This document shows positions 11,499 through 18,544 of a DNA stretch of 64,000 nucleotides, piece by piece. How positions within the stretch are numbered: the stretch's first letter is position 1; every line of letters starts with the position of its first letter. The notes beneath the pieces are model-generated. The model worked only from the letters and a program-made list of their open reading frames with translations, was not told where the DNA came from and made no database searches. Source of the stretch: Planctomycetota bacterium (GTDB lineage Bacteria > Planctomycetota > UBA1135 > GCA-002686595); assembly GCA_020638835.1 (NCBI GenBank), contig JACKHV010000001.1, positions 558,001-622,000 of the forward strand, given 5' to 3'. The position numbers and the translations under genes were made by a program.

Positions 11499-12620
11499 AT
11501 GATCGTCTTGTCCTCCTTGGTCGCCCTGTGCGCGATCGTGTCGAACCCGACGACCGCGGCGCCCGCCGTCCGTGACGCGCTGGAGTCCGCCGACAGCTTG
11601 GTGCGCTGGGACGGCCGTCCCTACGTGATCGACGAGCTCCCCGAGGAACTCGGCGAAGCCCCGCGCCAGGCCGCGCGTTCGTGGGCCGCGTGGTGCGACG
11701 ACAACGGATACGCGATGGAGCTCGACGAGGGCGGACGCGTGCTGCTCGTCACCGAGAACGGCTCGAAGAAGCTCACCAAGGCGCGCGGTCTGGTGAAGAA
11801 GACCTCGGCGCACTTCGACAAGATCCTGCCCGCGCCGGCCGAGACCGAGGGACACCCCGGCGAGGTCGCGGAGTGGGGCGCCGGTTCGTCGCCGCTGGAC
11901 CACGACACGGCCGTGCTCTTCGTGCTCGGCGACATGAAGGACCAGGCCAAGCTGCTCGACGAGCTCGCCGCGCAGAACGACTACCTGACCGGCTGGGCAC
12001 AGAGCGCGAAGAACCTCGTGGGCTTCGTGCTCGAGCGTCCGCTCGTCGGCGCGTACCTCGAGTCGGCGCCGGACCTCAAGGAGTGGCGTCCCGAGAACGA
12101 GCTCGTGCACCGCTTGACCGAGCTGCTCTTCCTGCGCCGCTTCGGACGCCAGCCGTGGTGGCTGCAGCAAGGCATCGCGTGGCAGGCGGAGATCGAGCTC
12201 GAGAAGGGCGTCTACTGCTTCCCGTACCGTTCGGAGTTCATCTACGCCGTGGAGCACGCGGCGTGGCCGTCCAACGTGAAAGGGCTCTACTACCGCAAGG
12301 GCAAGGAGTCGGTCCCGCTCGACCTCCAGCGGCTCACCGACTGGAATCGCAGCAGCTACGATGCGCAGGCGGCATGGACCGCATGGGGCGCAGCGCACTT
12401 CCTGATCCACGAACACGGCGATAGCTTGCCGACGTTCTTGCGCGACTTGCACCGCTACCGCGACGAACACGACCGCGTCGACAATGGCGACGGGACTTGG
12501 CAGCGCGTGCTCGGCTACGAGATTCCGGTCGACGCGCTCGGCGAGAAGATGGAACTGCACTTCGGCGCGGATGTGCTCGCCGAGGCGGGCACTTACCTGG
12601 GCAAGGGCAAGGCCAAGTAA
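11499..12620 (+). CDS. secreted peptidase-like protein, partner of preceding gene
   Basis: The protein has 373 residues with an N-terminal signal peptide (VLSSLVALCAIVSNPTTAA). Its core has the same degenerate gluzincin outline as the gene before it: ELVHRLTELLFLRRFG in place of an HExxH helix, and WWLQQGIAWQAE in place of WLxEGxAxxxE, with Glu replaced by Gln. This suggests a pair of inactive peptidase-fold proteins in the periplasm; the family assignment is inference from spacing. The ATG directly abuts the upstream stop with no gap, so translation is probably coupled. A PhnA-type gene follows 31 nt downstream on the same strand. Confidence 0.7.
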   Translation: MIVLSSLVALCAIVSNPTTAAPAVRDALESADSLVRWDGRPYVIDELPEELGEAPRQAARSWAAWCDDNGYAMELDEGGRVLLVTENGSKKLTKARGLVKKTSAHFDKILPAPAETEGHPGEVAEWGAGSSPLDHDTAVLFVLGDMKDQAKLLDELAAQNDYLTGWAQSAKNLVGFVLERPLVGAYLESAPDLKEWRPENELVHRLTELLFLRRFGRQPWWLQQGIAWQAEIELEKGVYCFPYRSEFIYAVEHAAWPSNVKGLYYRKGKESVPLDLQRLTDWNRSSYDAQAAWTAWGAAHFLIHEHGDSLPTFLRDLHRYRDEHDRVDNGDGTWQRVLGYEIPVDALGEKMELHFGADVLAEAGTYLGKGKAK

Positions 12621-12651
12621 CCGCGCCTCCGGCGCACGAACGACGAACAAG

Positions 12652-13227
12652 ATGGAAACGACCCTCCACGAGCGCGCTGCAGCGCTCTGCGAACTGTGCG
12701 GAGCCCAAGACGGACTCGACGTGCACCATGTGCCGCCGAGCGACGAGACAGACGCCCTGTCGCATGCGCTGCTGTGCTCCGATTGCCGCGCTCGACTCGA
12801 CGATCCCGCGGCGCAGGACACGCACCACTGGCGTTGCCTCGCGACCAGCATGTGGTCCGAAGTCCCGGCCGTGCAGGTGCTCGCGTGGCGCATCCTGAGC
12901 CGACTCAGCGCCGAGGACTGGGCGCGCGACTTGCTCGACACGCTCTACCTCGATGATGCGACGCTCGCCTGGGCTCGCGCGCTGGACGAGGCCGACGACG
13001 CGCCGACCAGCGGTCCGCACAAGGACAGCCACGGCGCGATCCTCGAAGCCGGCGACACGGTGACCCTGATCAAGGACCTCGTCGTGAAAGGCGGCGGCTT
13101 CACCGCCAAGCGCGGCACGGCCGTGCGCGGCATCGGCCTGGTCCACGACAACCCGGGCCAGATCGAAGGACGCGTGAACGGTCAGCAGATCGTGATCCTG
13201 ACGCAGTTCGTCAAGAAGTCGACCTGA
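12652..13227 (+). CDS. PhnA/YjdM family zinc-ribbon protein
   Basis: The protein is 191 residues. The N-terminal zinc ribbon is visible as CELCG at residues about 12-16 and LLCSDC near residue 42. The central block THHWRCLATSMWSEVPAVQVLAWR and the C-terminal SH3-like PhnA domain (GDTVTLIKDLVVKG...GTAVRGIGLV) match the YjdM family, once named for the phosphonate operon but of unclear biochemical role. It is the longer version of the family (E. coli YjdM is about 111 residues). The ATG at 12652 is chosen because the 56 residues upstream are the shadow of the previous gene. It converges with the next minus-strand gene, with only 9 nt between the stops. Confidence 0.9.
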   Translation: METTLHERAAALCELCGAQDGLDVHHVPPSDETDALSHALLCSDCRARLDDPAAQDTHHWRCLATSMWSEVPAVQVLAWRILSRLSAEDWARDLLDTLYLDDATLAWARALDEADDAPTSGPHKDSHGAILEAGDTVTLIKDLVVKGGGFTAKRGTAVRGIGLVHDNPGQIEGRVNGQQIVILTQFVKKST

Positions 13228-13236
13228 GCGCGGCGT

Positions 13237-13809
13237 TCACGCGTCGCCGTTGCTGCGGAAGTACACGAGCTGTTTCGTCTCCGGATCGTAGACCGCGAAC
13301 CAGTACCAGCAGCCGCCGTCGGAGACGATCGCGAGTTCCTCGCGCCAGCGCTCGAACTCGAAGCCGCCGTCGAAGCGGGGTCCGGCGAACGCGCGCACCA
13401 GGATGCGGCGGCGGCCCGCGTCATCGATGACGCCCACGTACTGGCGGCGATAGTCACCGAGTCGTCCGCGGATCAGCTCGATCTCGCCGCGCAGGTACTC
13501 CTGGTAGTCGGGCCGGTCTCGAGCATGATCGTCGAGCTGTTCGGGATGCGCGGCGCCGCGTGCGAGCAGCGAGCTCGCGTCGGATTCCAGAGGCTCGACA
13601 TCGAGCGGCGTCGGCGTCCAGTAGGCGACCGCGCCCGTGTAGCCCAGCCAACGCACCTGCGGGCCCAGCTCGGCGGGGAAGATCGCGTAGTCCTCGCAGA
13701 GCGGCGTCGCGCGGATCGAGGCGGCGGCGGGATCGACGGGCCGCTCGGTCGGCCGCTCGGAGCAGCAGGCGGCGCACAGCGCGCAGGCGAACAGGAGGTG
13801 GAGCTTCAT
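13237..13809 (-). CDS. putative lipoprotein of unknown function
   Basis: The 190-residue protein starts with a short hydrophobic stretch ending in cysteines (LFACALCAACC), a possible though imperfect lipobox. The mature part is mixed, with a C-terminal domain that looks like a small beta-sheet fold (GGCWYWFAVYDPETKQLVYF). I do not recognise a family. The start at 13809 is preferred because the longer open frame upstream has non-secretory, shadow-like composition. It is divergent from the O-acetylation pair, sharing the 13810-14019 upstream region. Confidence 0.65.
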   Translation of the reverse strand: MKLHLLFACALCAACCSERPTERPVDPAAASIRATPLCEDYAIFPAELGPQVRWLGYTGAVAYWTPTPLDVEPLESDASSLLARGAAHPEQLDDHARDRPDYQEYLRGEIELIRGRLGDYRRQYVGVIDDAGRRRILVRAFAGPRFDGGFEFERWREELAIVSDGGCWYWFAVYDPETKQLVYFRSNGDA

Positions 13810-14019
13810 ATCGAGACGGGGAGCGTGGGCGGATTCGATTCGTCGGTCAACGCCGCGATCCGACCGCCGCTTGGTAAGAAGTCGGCGTGGGAGGGTCGCT
13901 CGCGGGCCCTCTGACGGCGCTCGCGGGTCAGAATCCAGGTGCCGGTCCTCGCGGTCCGAAGTAAGTTGTTCTGTCCTCCGCCGCACGCTGCCCTCCGGCG
14001 TCCCGCTCCCCCCCGACCC

Positions 14020-15555
14020 ATGAAGTTCCTCGGCTCGCTCGTCTCGATCATCACGCTGCTCGTCGTGGTGTTCGGCGCCCCGGCCTACGATGCGGCCCAC
14101 GGCAACTGGCCGGGCCGTCGGATGTCGGGCAGCGGGACCTTCGAGGAGTTCCGTTCCGGGGTCATGGCGCAACGCCTCGAGAAGCGGTTGGTGGCCGGCT
14201 CGTCGATCGATGAGCTGGTGCGACCGCGCTACAACGAGGCGAGCTACCTGCTGACCGGTCAGACGAATCCCGGCGTGGTCGTCGGCAAGGACAACTGGCT
14301 GTTCCCTTCGGATCGCCTCGGAGAACCGGGCCCGAACAAGCGCGAGGAGTTCGCCACCTCCGTGAAGGCGATGGGGGAACTGACGCGCTTCCTCGAGGAC
14401 CACGGCTGTCTCGTGGTCTACCAGCTGGTTCCGCGCAAGCGGACGCTGTACCCCGAGATGCTCCCTGACGGGCTCGTCGATCCGTACGTGCCGCTGTTCG
14501 ACGACGTGCGCGACGCGATGCTCGCGGAAGGGCTGCGCGTTCCCGACCTGCGTTCCGTGCTGAAGCCGGAAGGGGAACCGCTCTACTTCACGAACGACAC
14601 GCACTGGAAGCCCGAAGGTTGTCGGGCGGCGGCGACCCTCATAGCGGACTACGTGCGTGAGTTGCTGCCGAACGGCGAGGTTCCCGGCAAGCCGATGAAC
14701 GTCGTGCTACGCGAGTATCCGCCGGAAGAGTTCATCGGCTATCAGCAACGCTTGCTCGGCTTCGAGCGCGGCAGCTGGCTCTTCAACCAGTTCACGAATC
14801 AGATTCGGCAACACGGCGCGGTGCTCGAGAAAGATCGCGACAAGCTCTGCCGCGGGTCGAAGCGGCCGCAGCCCATCGTGCTGGTCGGAACCAGCATGTC
14901 GCGCGGGCCGTACTACGGAGCGTCGCAGTACGTCGGTCTGCTCGGCGTGCAGATCGAGGATCGCGCCGCCGCCGGCTACGGAGCCGGTTACCGCCTCGCC
15001 GAGCTGATGGCCGAGATCCTGACCAAGCGTCGGCCGATGCCGGAAGTGCTCATCTGGGAGTTCCCGGAAGACTTCCCGATTCGCGAAGGGCGTTACTTCA
15101 ACGAGCCGCTGCTATCGACCATCGCCGTGCTGGGCGGCGCGCCGTATCGCGCGGATCCGCTCGACGCGTCGCGTGAGCTCGAGAACGTCACCGTCTACTC
15201 CGAGAAGGACGGCGTGCTGGATGCGGAGTGCGAAGGGCCGAGGACGGAGATCATCTACACGCTGAGCGAACCGATCGCCGGCGATGCGGGAGCCGTGTTG
15301 CGGTTCGACTTCAACGTCCCGAAGCGCGGCAAACCGCTCGGCCTCCTGCACATCGAGTGGGGAGAAGTGATCGACGAGAAGCCGATCGCGCGGCGATCCG
15401 TGCTGATCCGGCGCTCGGACTCGACGCACCCCGTCATGGAACCGCTGGTGCTCCCCGCTGGTGCACCGATCAACTACATCCGCATCCGCCCCTACAACAG
15501 CAAGGCGCGCTTCGAGCTCGGCAACCTCGAGATCTGGACGCCCCGGCGACGCTAG
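14020..15555 (+). CDS. AlgJ/AlgX-like SGNH acyltransferase domain protein
   Basis: The protein is 511 residues with an N-terminal membrane anchor or signal (SLVSIITLLVVVFGAPA). The GKDNWLF motif near residues 89-95 is the usual entry to the AlgX/AlgJ SGNH-hydrolase-like domain. The DxH pair is in TNDTHWKPEG (Asp193, His195) and the probable serine nucleophile in LVGTSMSRG (Ser292), in the order of alginate O-acetyltransferases. The last 130 residues look like an extra beta-sandwich. It should transfer acetyl groups to an exopolysaccharide in the periplasm, taking them from the MBOAT protein encoded 6 nt downstream. The ATG at 14020 opens directly on the hydrophobic segment; the 27 codons upstream are proline/arginine-rich and unlikely. 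Confidence 0.88.
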   Translation: MKFLGSLVSIITLLVVVFGAPAYDAAHGNWPGRRMSGSGTFEEFRSGVMAQRLEKRLVAGSSIDELVRPRYNEASYLLTGQTNPGVVVGKDNWLFPSDRLGEPGPNKREEFATSVKAMGELTRFLEDHGCLVVYQLVPRKRTLYPEMLPDGLVDPYVPLFDDVRDAMLAEGLRVPDLRSVLKPEGEPLYFTNDTHWKPEGCRAAATLIADYVRELLPNGEVPGKPMNVVLREYPPEEFIGYQQRLLGFERGSWLFNQFTNQIRQHGAVLEKDRDKLCRGSKRPQPIVLVGTSMSRGPYYGASQYVGLLGVQIEDRAAAGYGAGYRLAELMAEILTKRRPMPEVLIWEFPEDFPIREGRYFNEPLLSTIAVLGGAPYRADPLDASRELENVTVYSEKDGVLDAECEGPRTEIIYTLSEPIAGDAGAVLRFDFNVPKRGKPLGLLHIEWGEVIDEKPIARRSVLIRRSDSTHPVMEPLVLPAGAPINYIRIRPYNSKARFELGNLEIWTPRRR

Positions 15556-15561
15556 CAGACG

Positions 15562-16992
15562 TTGATCTTCACCAGCCAAGTCTTCCTGTTCTGGTTCTTG
15601 CCGGCGGTCCTGCTCGGCTATTACCTGCTGCCGTTCCGGTTCAAGTCACTGTTCCTGACGCTGGTCAGCTACGTCTTCTACGGCTGGTGGCGTGTCGACT
15701 TCGTCCTGCTGATGCTCGTCAGCACGGTGATCGACTTCTTCTGCGGCAGGCGCATCGGGCTGCTCAACGAACGCATCGATGGCGGCGTGGATCCGGCTGA
15801 ACGGATCGATCTCGATCGCAAGCGCAAGCGCGCGATGTTGTTCTCGATCTGCGCCAACCTCGGCCTGCTCGGGTACTTCAAGTACTGGAACTTCGGGATC
15901 GACACGCTGAACGTGATGCTCGGCGCCGCTGGTTTCACCGAGATCAGCTGGACGCAGATCGTCCTGCCGGTCGGCATCTCGTTTTACACCTTCCAGTCGC
16001 TCAGCTACTCGATCGACGTCTACCGCCGCCAAGCGCCCGCCGTGCGGCGTTTCGTCGACTTCGCCTGCTACATCTCGCTGTTCCCGCAGCTCGTGGCCGG
16101 TCCGATCGTGCGCTACCAGACGCTGGCCGCGGAACTGGTGCACCGCACGCACACCTGGGAGAAGCTCTCGCGCGGAGCATTCCTGTTCCAGATCGGCTTC
16201 GCGAAGAAGATCCTGCTCGCCGACTCCTTCGCGACGATCGCGGACCAGTGCTTCGCGCTGGGCGATCCGACGACCTACCAAGCGTGGCTCGGTTCGTTCG
16301 CGTACGCGATGCAGATCTACTTCGACTTCTCGGGGTACTCGGACATGGCGATCGGCCTCGGTGCGCTGTTCGGGTTCACCTTCCCGATCAACTTCGACTC
16401 GCCGTACAAGTCGCAGAGCATCACCGAGTTCTGGCGCCGCTGGCACATCTCGCTCTCGACTTGGCTCCGCGACTACCTCTACGTGCCGCTCGGCGGCAAC
16501 CGCCGGGGCAAGGGGCGCACGTACATCAACTTGATGCTGACGATGCTGCTCGGCGGCCTGTGGCACGGCGCGGCGATGACGTTCGTGCTGTGGGGCGCGT
16601 ACCAGGGCGCGTGGCTCGCCATCGAGCGCATGGTCGGCAAGCGCTCCTTGTACCCCGTGCTGCCGAAGCCGCTGCGCATCGCGCTCACCTTCGTGATCGT
16701 GCTGGGCGGCTGGATCCTGTTCCGCGCCGCGACCGTGGCACAGGCCGGTGAGTTCTTCAGCGCCCTCGCCGGATTCGGCGGCGCGGCGGACCCGGGAGCG
16801 GTCGTGCTCTCGACGCGCCAGATCGCGGGCTGCTTCCTCGGCGCCGGCATCGTCTGGTTCCTGCCCAACTCGCAGCAGCTCGCGGAGTCGCGCTCGAGCG
16901 TCCCGCACTTCGTCGTCGCCGTCGCCTTCCTCGCGGCGATCGCGCAGATCTTCGTCGTGTCGTACTCGCCCTTCCTGTACTTCCAGTTCTAG
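15562..16992 (+). CDS. MBOAT family O-acyltransferase (AlgI-like)
   Basis: This 476-residue polytopic membrane protein carries the MBOAT hallmarks: EFWRRWHISLSTWLRDYLYVP (His295) and the catalytic histidine in GGLWHGAAMTF (His335). AlgI-type proteins move acetyl groups across the inner membrane for an SGNH partner to attach to a polysaccharide; the preceding gene is that partner. Translation begins at a TTG (15562), 6 nt after the upstream stop, and the protein starts in the first membrane helix right after it. No mannuronan or cellulose synthesis genes are in the window, so the polymer is unknown. Confidence 0.94.
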   Translation: MIFTSQVFLFWFLPAVLLGYYLLPFRFKSLFLTLVSYVFYGWWRVDFVLLMLVSTVIDFFCGRRIGLLNERIDGGVDPAERIDLDRKRKRAMLFSICANLGLLGYFKYWNFGIDTLNVMLGAAGFTEISWTQIVLPVGISFYTFQSLSYSIDVYRRQAPAVRRFVDFACYISLFPQLVAGPIVRYQTLAAELVHRTHTWEKLSRGAFLFQIGFAKKILLADSFATIADQCFALGDPTTYQAWLGSFAYAMQIYFDFSGYSDMAIGLGALFGFTFPINFDSPYKSQSITEFWRRWHISLSTWLRDYLYVPLGGNRRGKGRTYINLMLTMLLGGLWHGAAMTFVLWGAYQGAWLAIERMVGKRSLYPVLPKPLRIALTFVIVLGGWILFRAATVAQAGEFFSALAGFGGAADPGAVVLSTRQIAGCFLGAGIVWFLPNSQQLAESRSSVPHFVVAVAFLAAIAQIFVVSYSPFLYFQF

Positions 16993-17021
16993 CGCGCTGT
17001 CGTCACCGTCCGCGAACGGAA

Positions 17022-17055
17022 GAGGGCCCGCGACGCTGAGGCGTCGCGGGCCCTC
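17022..17055. terminator. bidirectional terminator hairpin between convergent genes
   Basis: A perfect 15-bp stem (GAGGGCCCGCGACGC at 17022-17036 with its complement at 17041-17055) closes a TGAG loop. It sits midway between the converging stops at 16992 and 17083. There is no U tract, so pausing would rest on stem strength. Confidence 0.75.
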
Positions 17056-17082
17056 GTGCTTCGGGCGCTGCCGAGTTGCGTT

Positions 17083-18063
17083 CTACAGCCAGCGCAGGCC
17101 GCGGCTCGCCGCGTCCTGGATGCGGGCGCGCATGGCGAGAGCTTCGGCGTTCTGCGCGTCGATCGCGAGGGCCTTGTTCACCTGGCTCAGCGCGTCGTTG
17201 TAGCTGGAACGCGTCGCGTACTGGCTGGCGAGGTGCATGTGGATCTCGATGATCTGGTCGTTGACGGTCTTGCGGTAGCCCGCGAGCAGCTCGGTGTAGC
17301 CCTCGGGGTTCGCCTTCTCGAACTTGTCGATCTCTTCGAGCGTCTTCTGACCGTCCTTGACCGCGTCTTCCCAGCCCTTGATGGCCGCGCTGCCGCCCTT
17401 CGACTGGAGCGCCTTCTTGTTGCGCTCGAGCATCGAGTCGTAGGACTTCTTGCCCTTGGCGAGGCCGGCCTTCAGCTTCTCGTCCGGGGCGTTGTCGACC
17501 TCCTTGGTCTGCTCGGCCTTGACGCTCGCGTAGTAGTTGTCGAGCAGCTGCTGGGCCGTCGCGGCTTCCGGTTCGCCGGGCAGCTTGGTGATGATCTTCT
17601 CGAGCCACTCGAGCGCGCGCTTCTTGTCGCCCTTGTCGGCGGCGGCCTTCGCCTGGCGCAGACCCCACTGGCCGGCCTGCGTGCGCAGGATCGCCATCTG
17701 CTTGTCGACTTCCGGCTTCAGCGAGGGATCCGCCTTCTCCGCGTAGCCGTAGTGGCGCACTGCGTGGGCGAACAACTCGATGTCGCGGGTGAAGTTCGCG
17801 AGCTGCAGCTGTCCCTTGCCGTTGTCGTTGGGGACTTGGCTCTTCAGCACGCTGTAGGTCGAGCGCTTGTCGAGGTCGTCGAGCTTCAGTTCGTAGCTCT
17901 TGCCGTCGTCACCCTTCCACGAGAGCACGGACTTCGAGTCGTCGTACTTGGTGGCGTGACCGGCAATGCGCGTGCCGTCCTTGAGACGGATCGAGTCCGC
18001 GTGGGCGGGGGCGCAGAACAGCACGGCGGCGACGAGCGCCAGCGCGGGAACGAGGGAGCGCAT
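17083..18063 (-). CDS. secreted protein with helical (TPR-like) C-terminus
   Basis: The protein is 326 residues with a clear signal peptide (SLVPALALVAAVLFCAPAHA). The first mature 60 residues (DSIRLKDGTRIAGHATKY...) resemble the short beta-barrel motif seen at the N-terminus of many planctomycete periplasmic proteins. The rest is lysine- and alanine-rich helix, ending in a TPR-like unit (YNDALSQVNKALAIDAQNAEALAMRARI). No enzyme motif is visible. It is the second gene of a two-gene unit, starting 1 nt after the stop of the small lipoprotein gene, so the two are co-translated and probably function together in the envelope. Confidence 0.75.
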   Translation of the reverse strand: MRSLVPALALVAAVLFCAPAHADSIRLKDGTRIAGHATKYDDSKSVLSWKGDDGKSYELKLDDLDKRSTYSVLKSQVPNDNGKGQLQLANFTRDIELFAHAVRHYGYAEKADPSLKPEVDKQMAILRTQAGQWGLRQAKAAADKGDKKRALEWLEKIITKLPGEPEAATAQQLLDNYYASVKAEQTKEVDNAPDEKLKAGLAKGKKSYDSMLERNKKALQSKGGSAAIKGWEDAVKDGQKTLEEIDKFEKANPEGYTELLAGYRKTVNDQIIEIHMHLASQYATRSSYNDALSQVNKALAIDAQNAEALAMRARIQDAASRGLRWL

Positions 18064-18064
18064 C

Positions 18065-18286
18065 CTACTTGTCCTCCTCGAAGGTCATCGTGCCGCAGAC
18101 GCAATCCGGGTTGTCGGGGTTGCGCTTGTCCTGGAGGCACAGGGGGTGCGCGCAGCCGTCGATCAGGGCTTCGTCGGTGCCGCAGATGCAGGGGACGTTG
18201 GACTCTTCGGTCTTGCAACAGTTCGAGCCGCACGAGGCGAACGCGAACGCGAGCGCGGCGGCGAGGATGAGGAGGGATGTCCGCAT
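18065..18286 (-). CDS. small cysteine-rich lipoprotein
   Basis: The 73-residue product begins with a lipoprotein signal: hydrophobic residues 5-17 followed by the lipobox FASC. The mature chain has repeated cysteines in short motifs (CGSNCC, CICG, CAHPLC, CVCG) that could bind metal or form disulfides. It is not recognisable as a known family. Its ATG at 18286 is preceded by a -10-like box at 18330. The gene is immediately followed by the secreted TPR-like gene. Confidence 0.7.
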   Translation of the reverse strand: MRTSLLILAAALAFAFASCGSNCCKTEESNVPCICGTDEALIDGCAHPLCLQDKRNPDNPDCVCGTMTFEEDK

Positions 18287-18329
18287 GTCGATGGGGTAGT
18301 GGTGAGGGGGGGCCTGACGGATGGCCCAA

Positions 18330-18335
18330 GAGTGT
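18330..18335 (-). promoter_or_regulatory. -10-like box for the lipoprotein operon
   Basis: TACACT on the minus strand, inside a 12-nt block TTTCCTACACTC that recurs exactly upstream of fadE (21111-21122). It is 43 nt before the lipoprotein ATG. Confidence 0.4.
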
Positions 18336-18455
18336 AGGAAATCCTCCGGCCGAGCGGCCACGGATCCGCCGCTCGCCGCGCCTCGGCACGGTCTCGCGTG
18401 TGCTGGGACGAAGAGCGGCGCGGGCGGCCTCCGCGACCCCTGCCGCGGGGGAAAC

Positions 18456-18536
18456 ACCGAGCCGTAGTCGTTTGTTCCCCGATCGGCAGCCAGCTCGGCC
18501 GGCAACCGATCGGGGATCGAGCGACTACGGCTCGGT
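18456..18536. repeat. long interrupted inverted repeat, likely fadE terminator
   Basis: Outer arms of 15 bp (ACCGAGCCGTAGTCG at 18456-18470; complement at 18522-18536) and inner arms of 10 bp (CCCCGATCGG; CCGATCGGGG) are both perfect, separated by a short unpaired step. It starts 8 nt beyond the fadE stop, so termination of fadE is the simplest role. The rest of the 18287-18544 gap holds the lipoprotein promoter and no gene. Confidence 0.65.
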
Positions 18537-18544
18537 ATCTCCCG

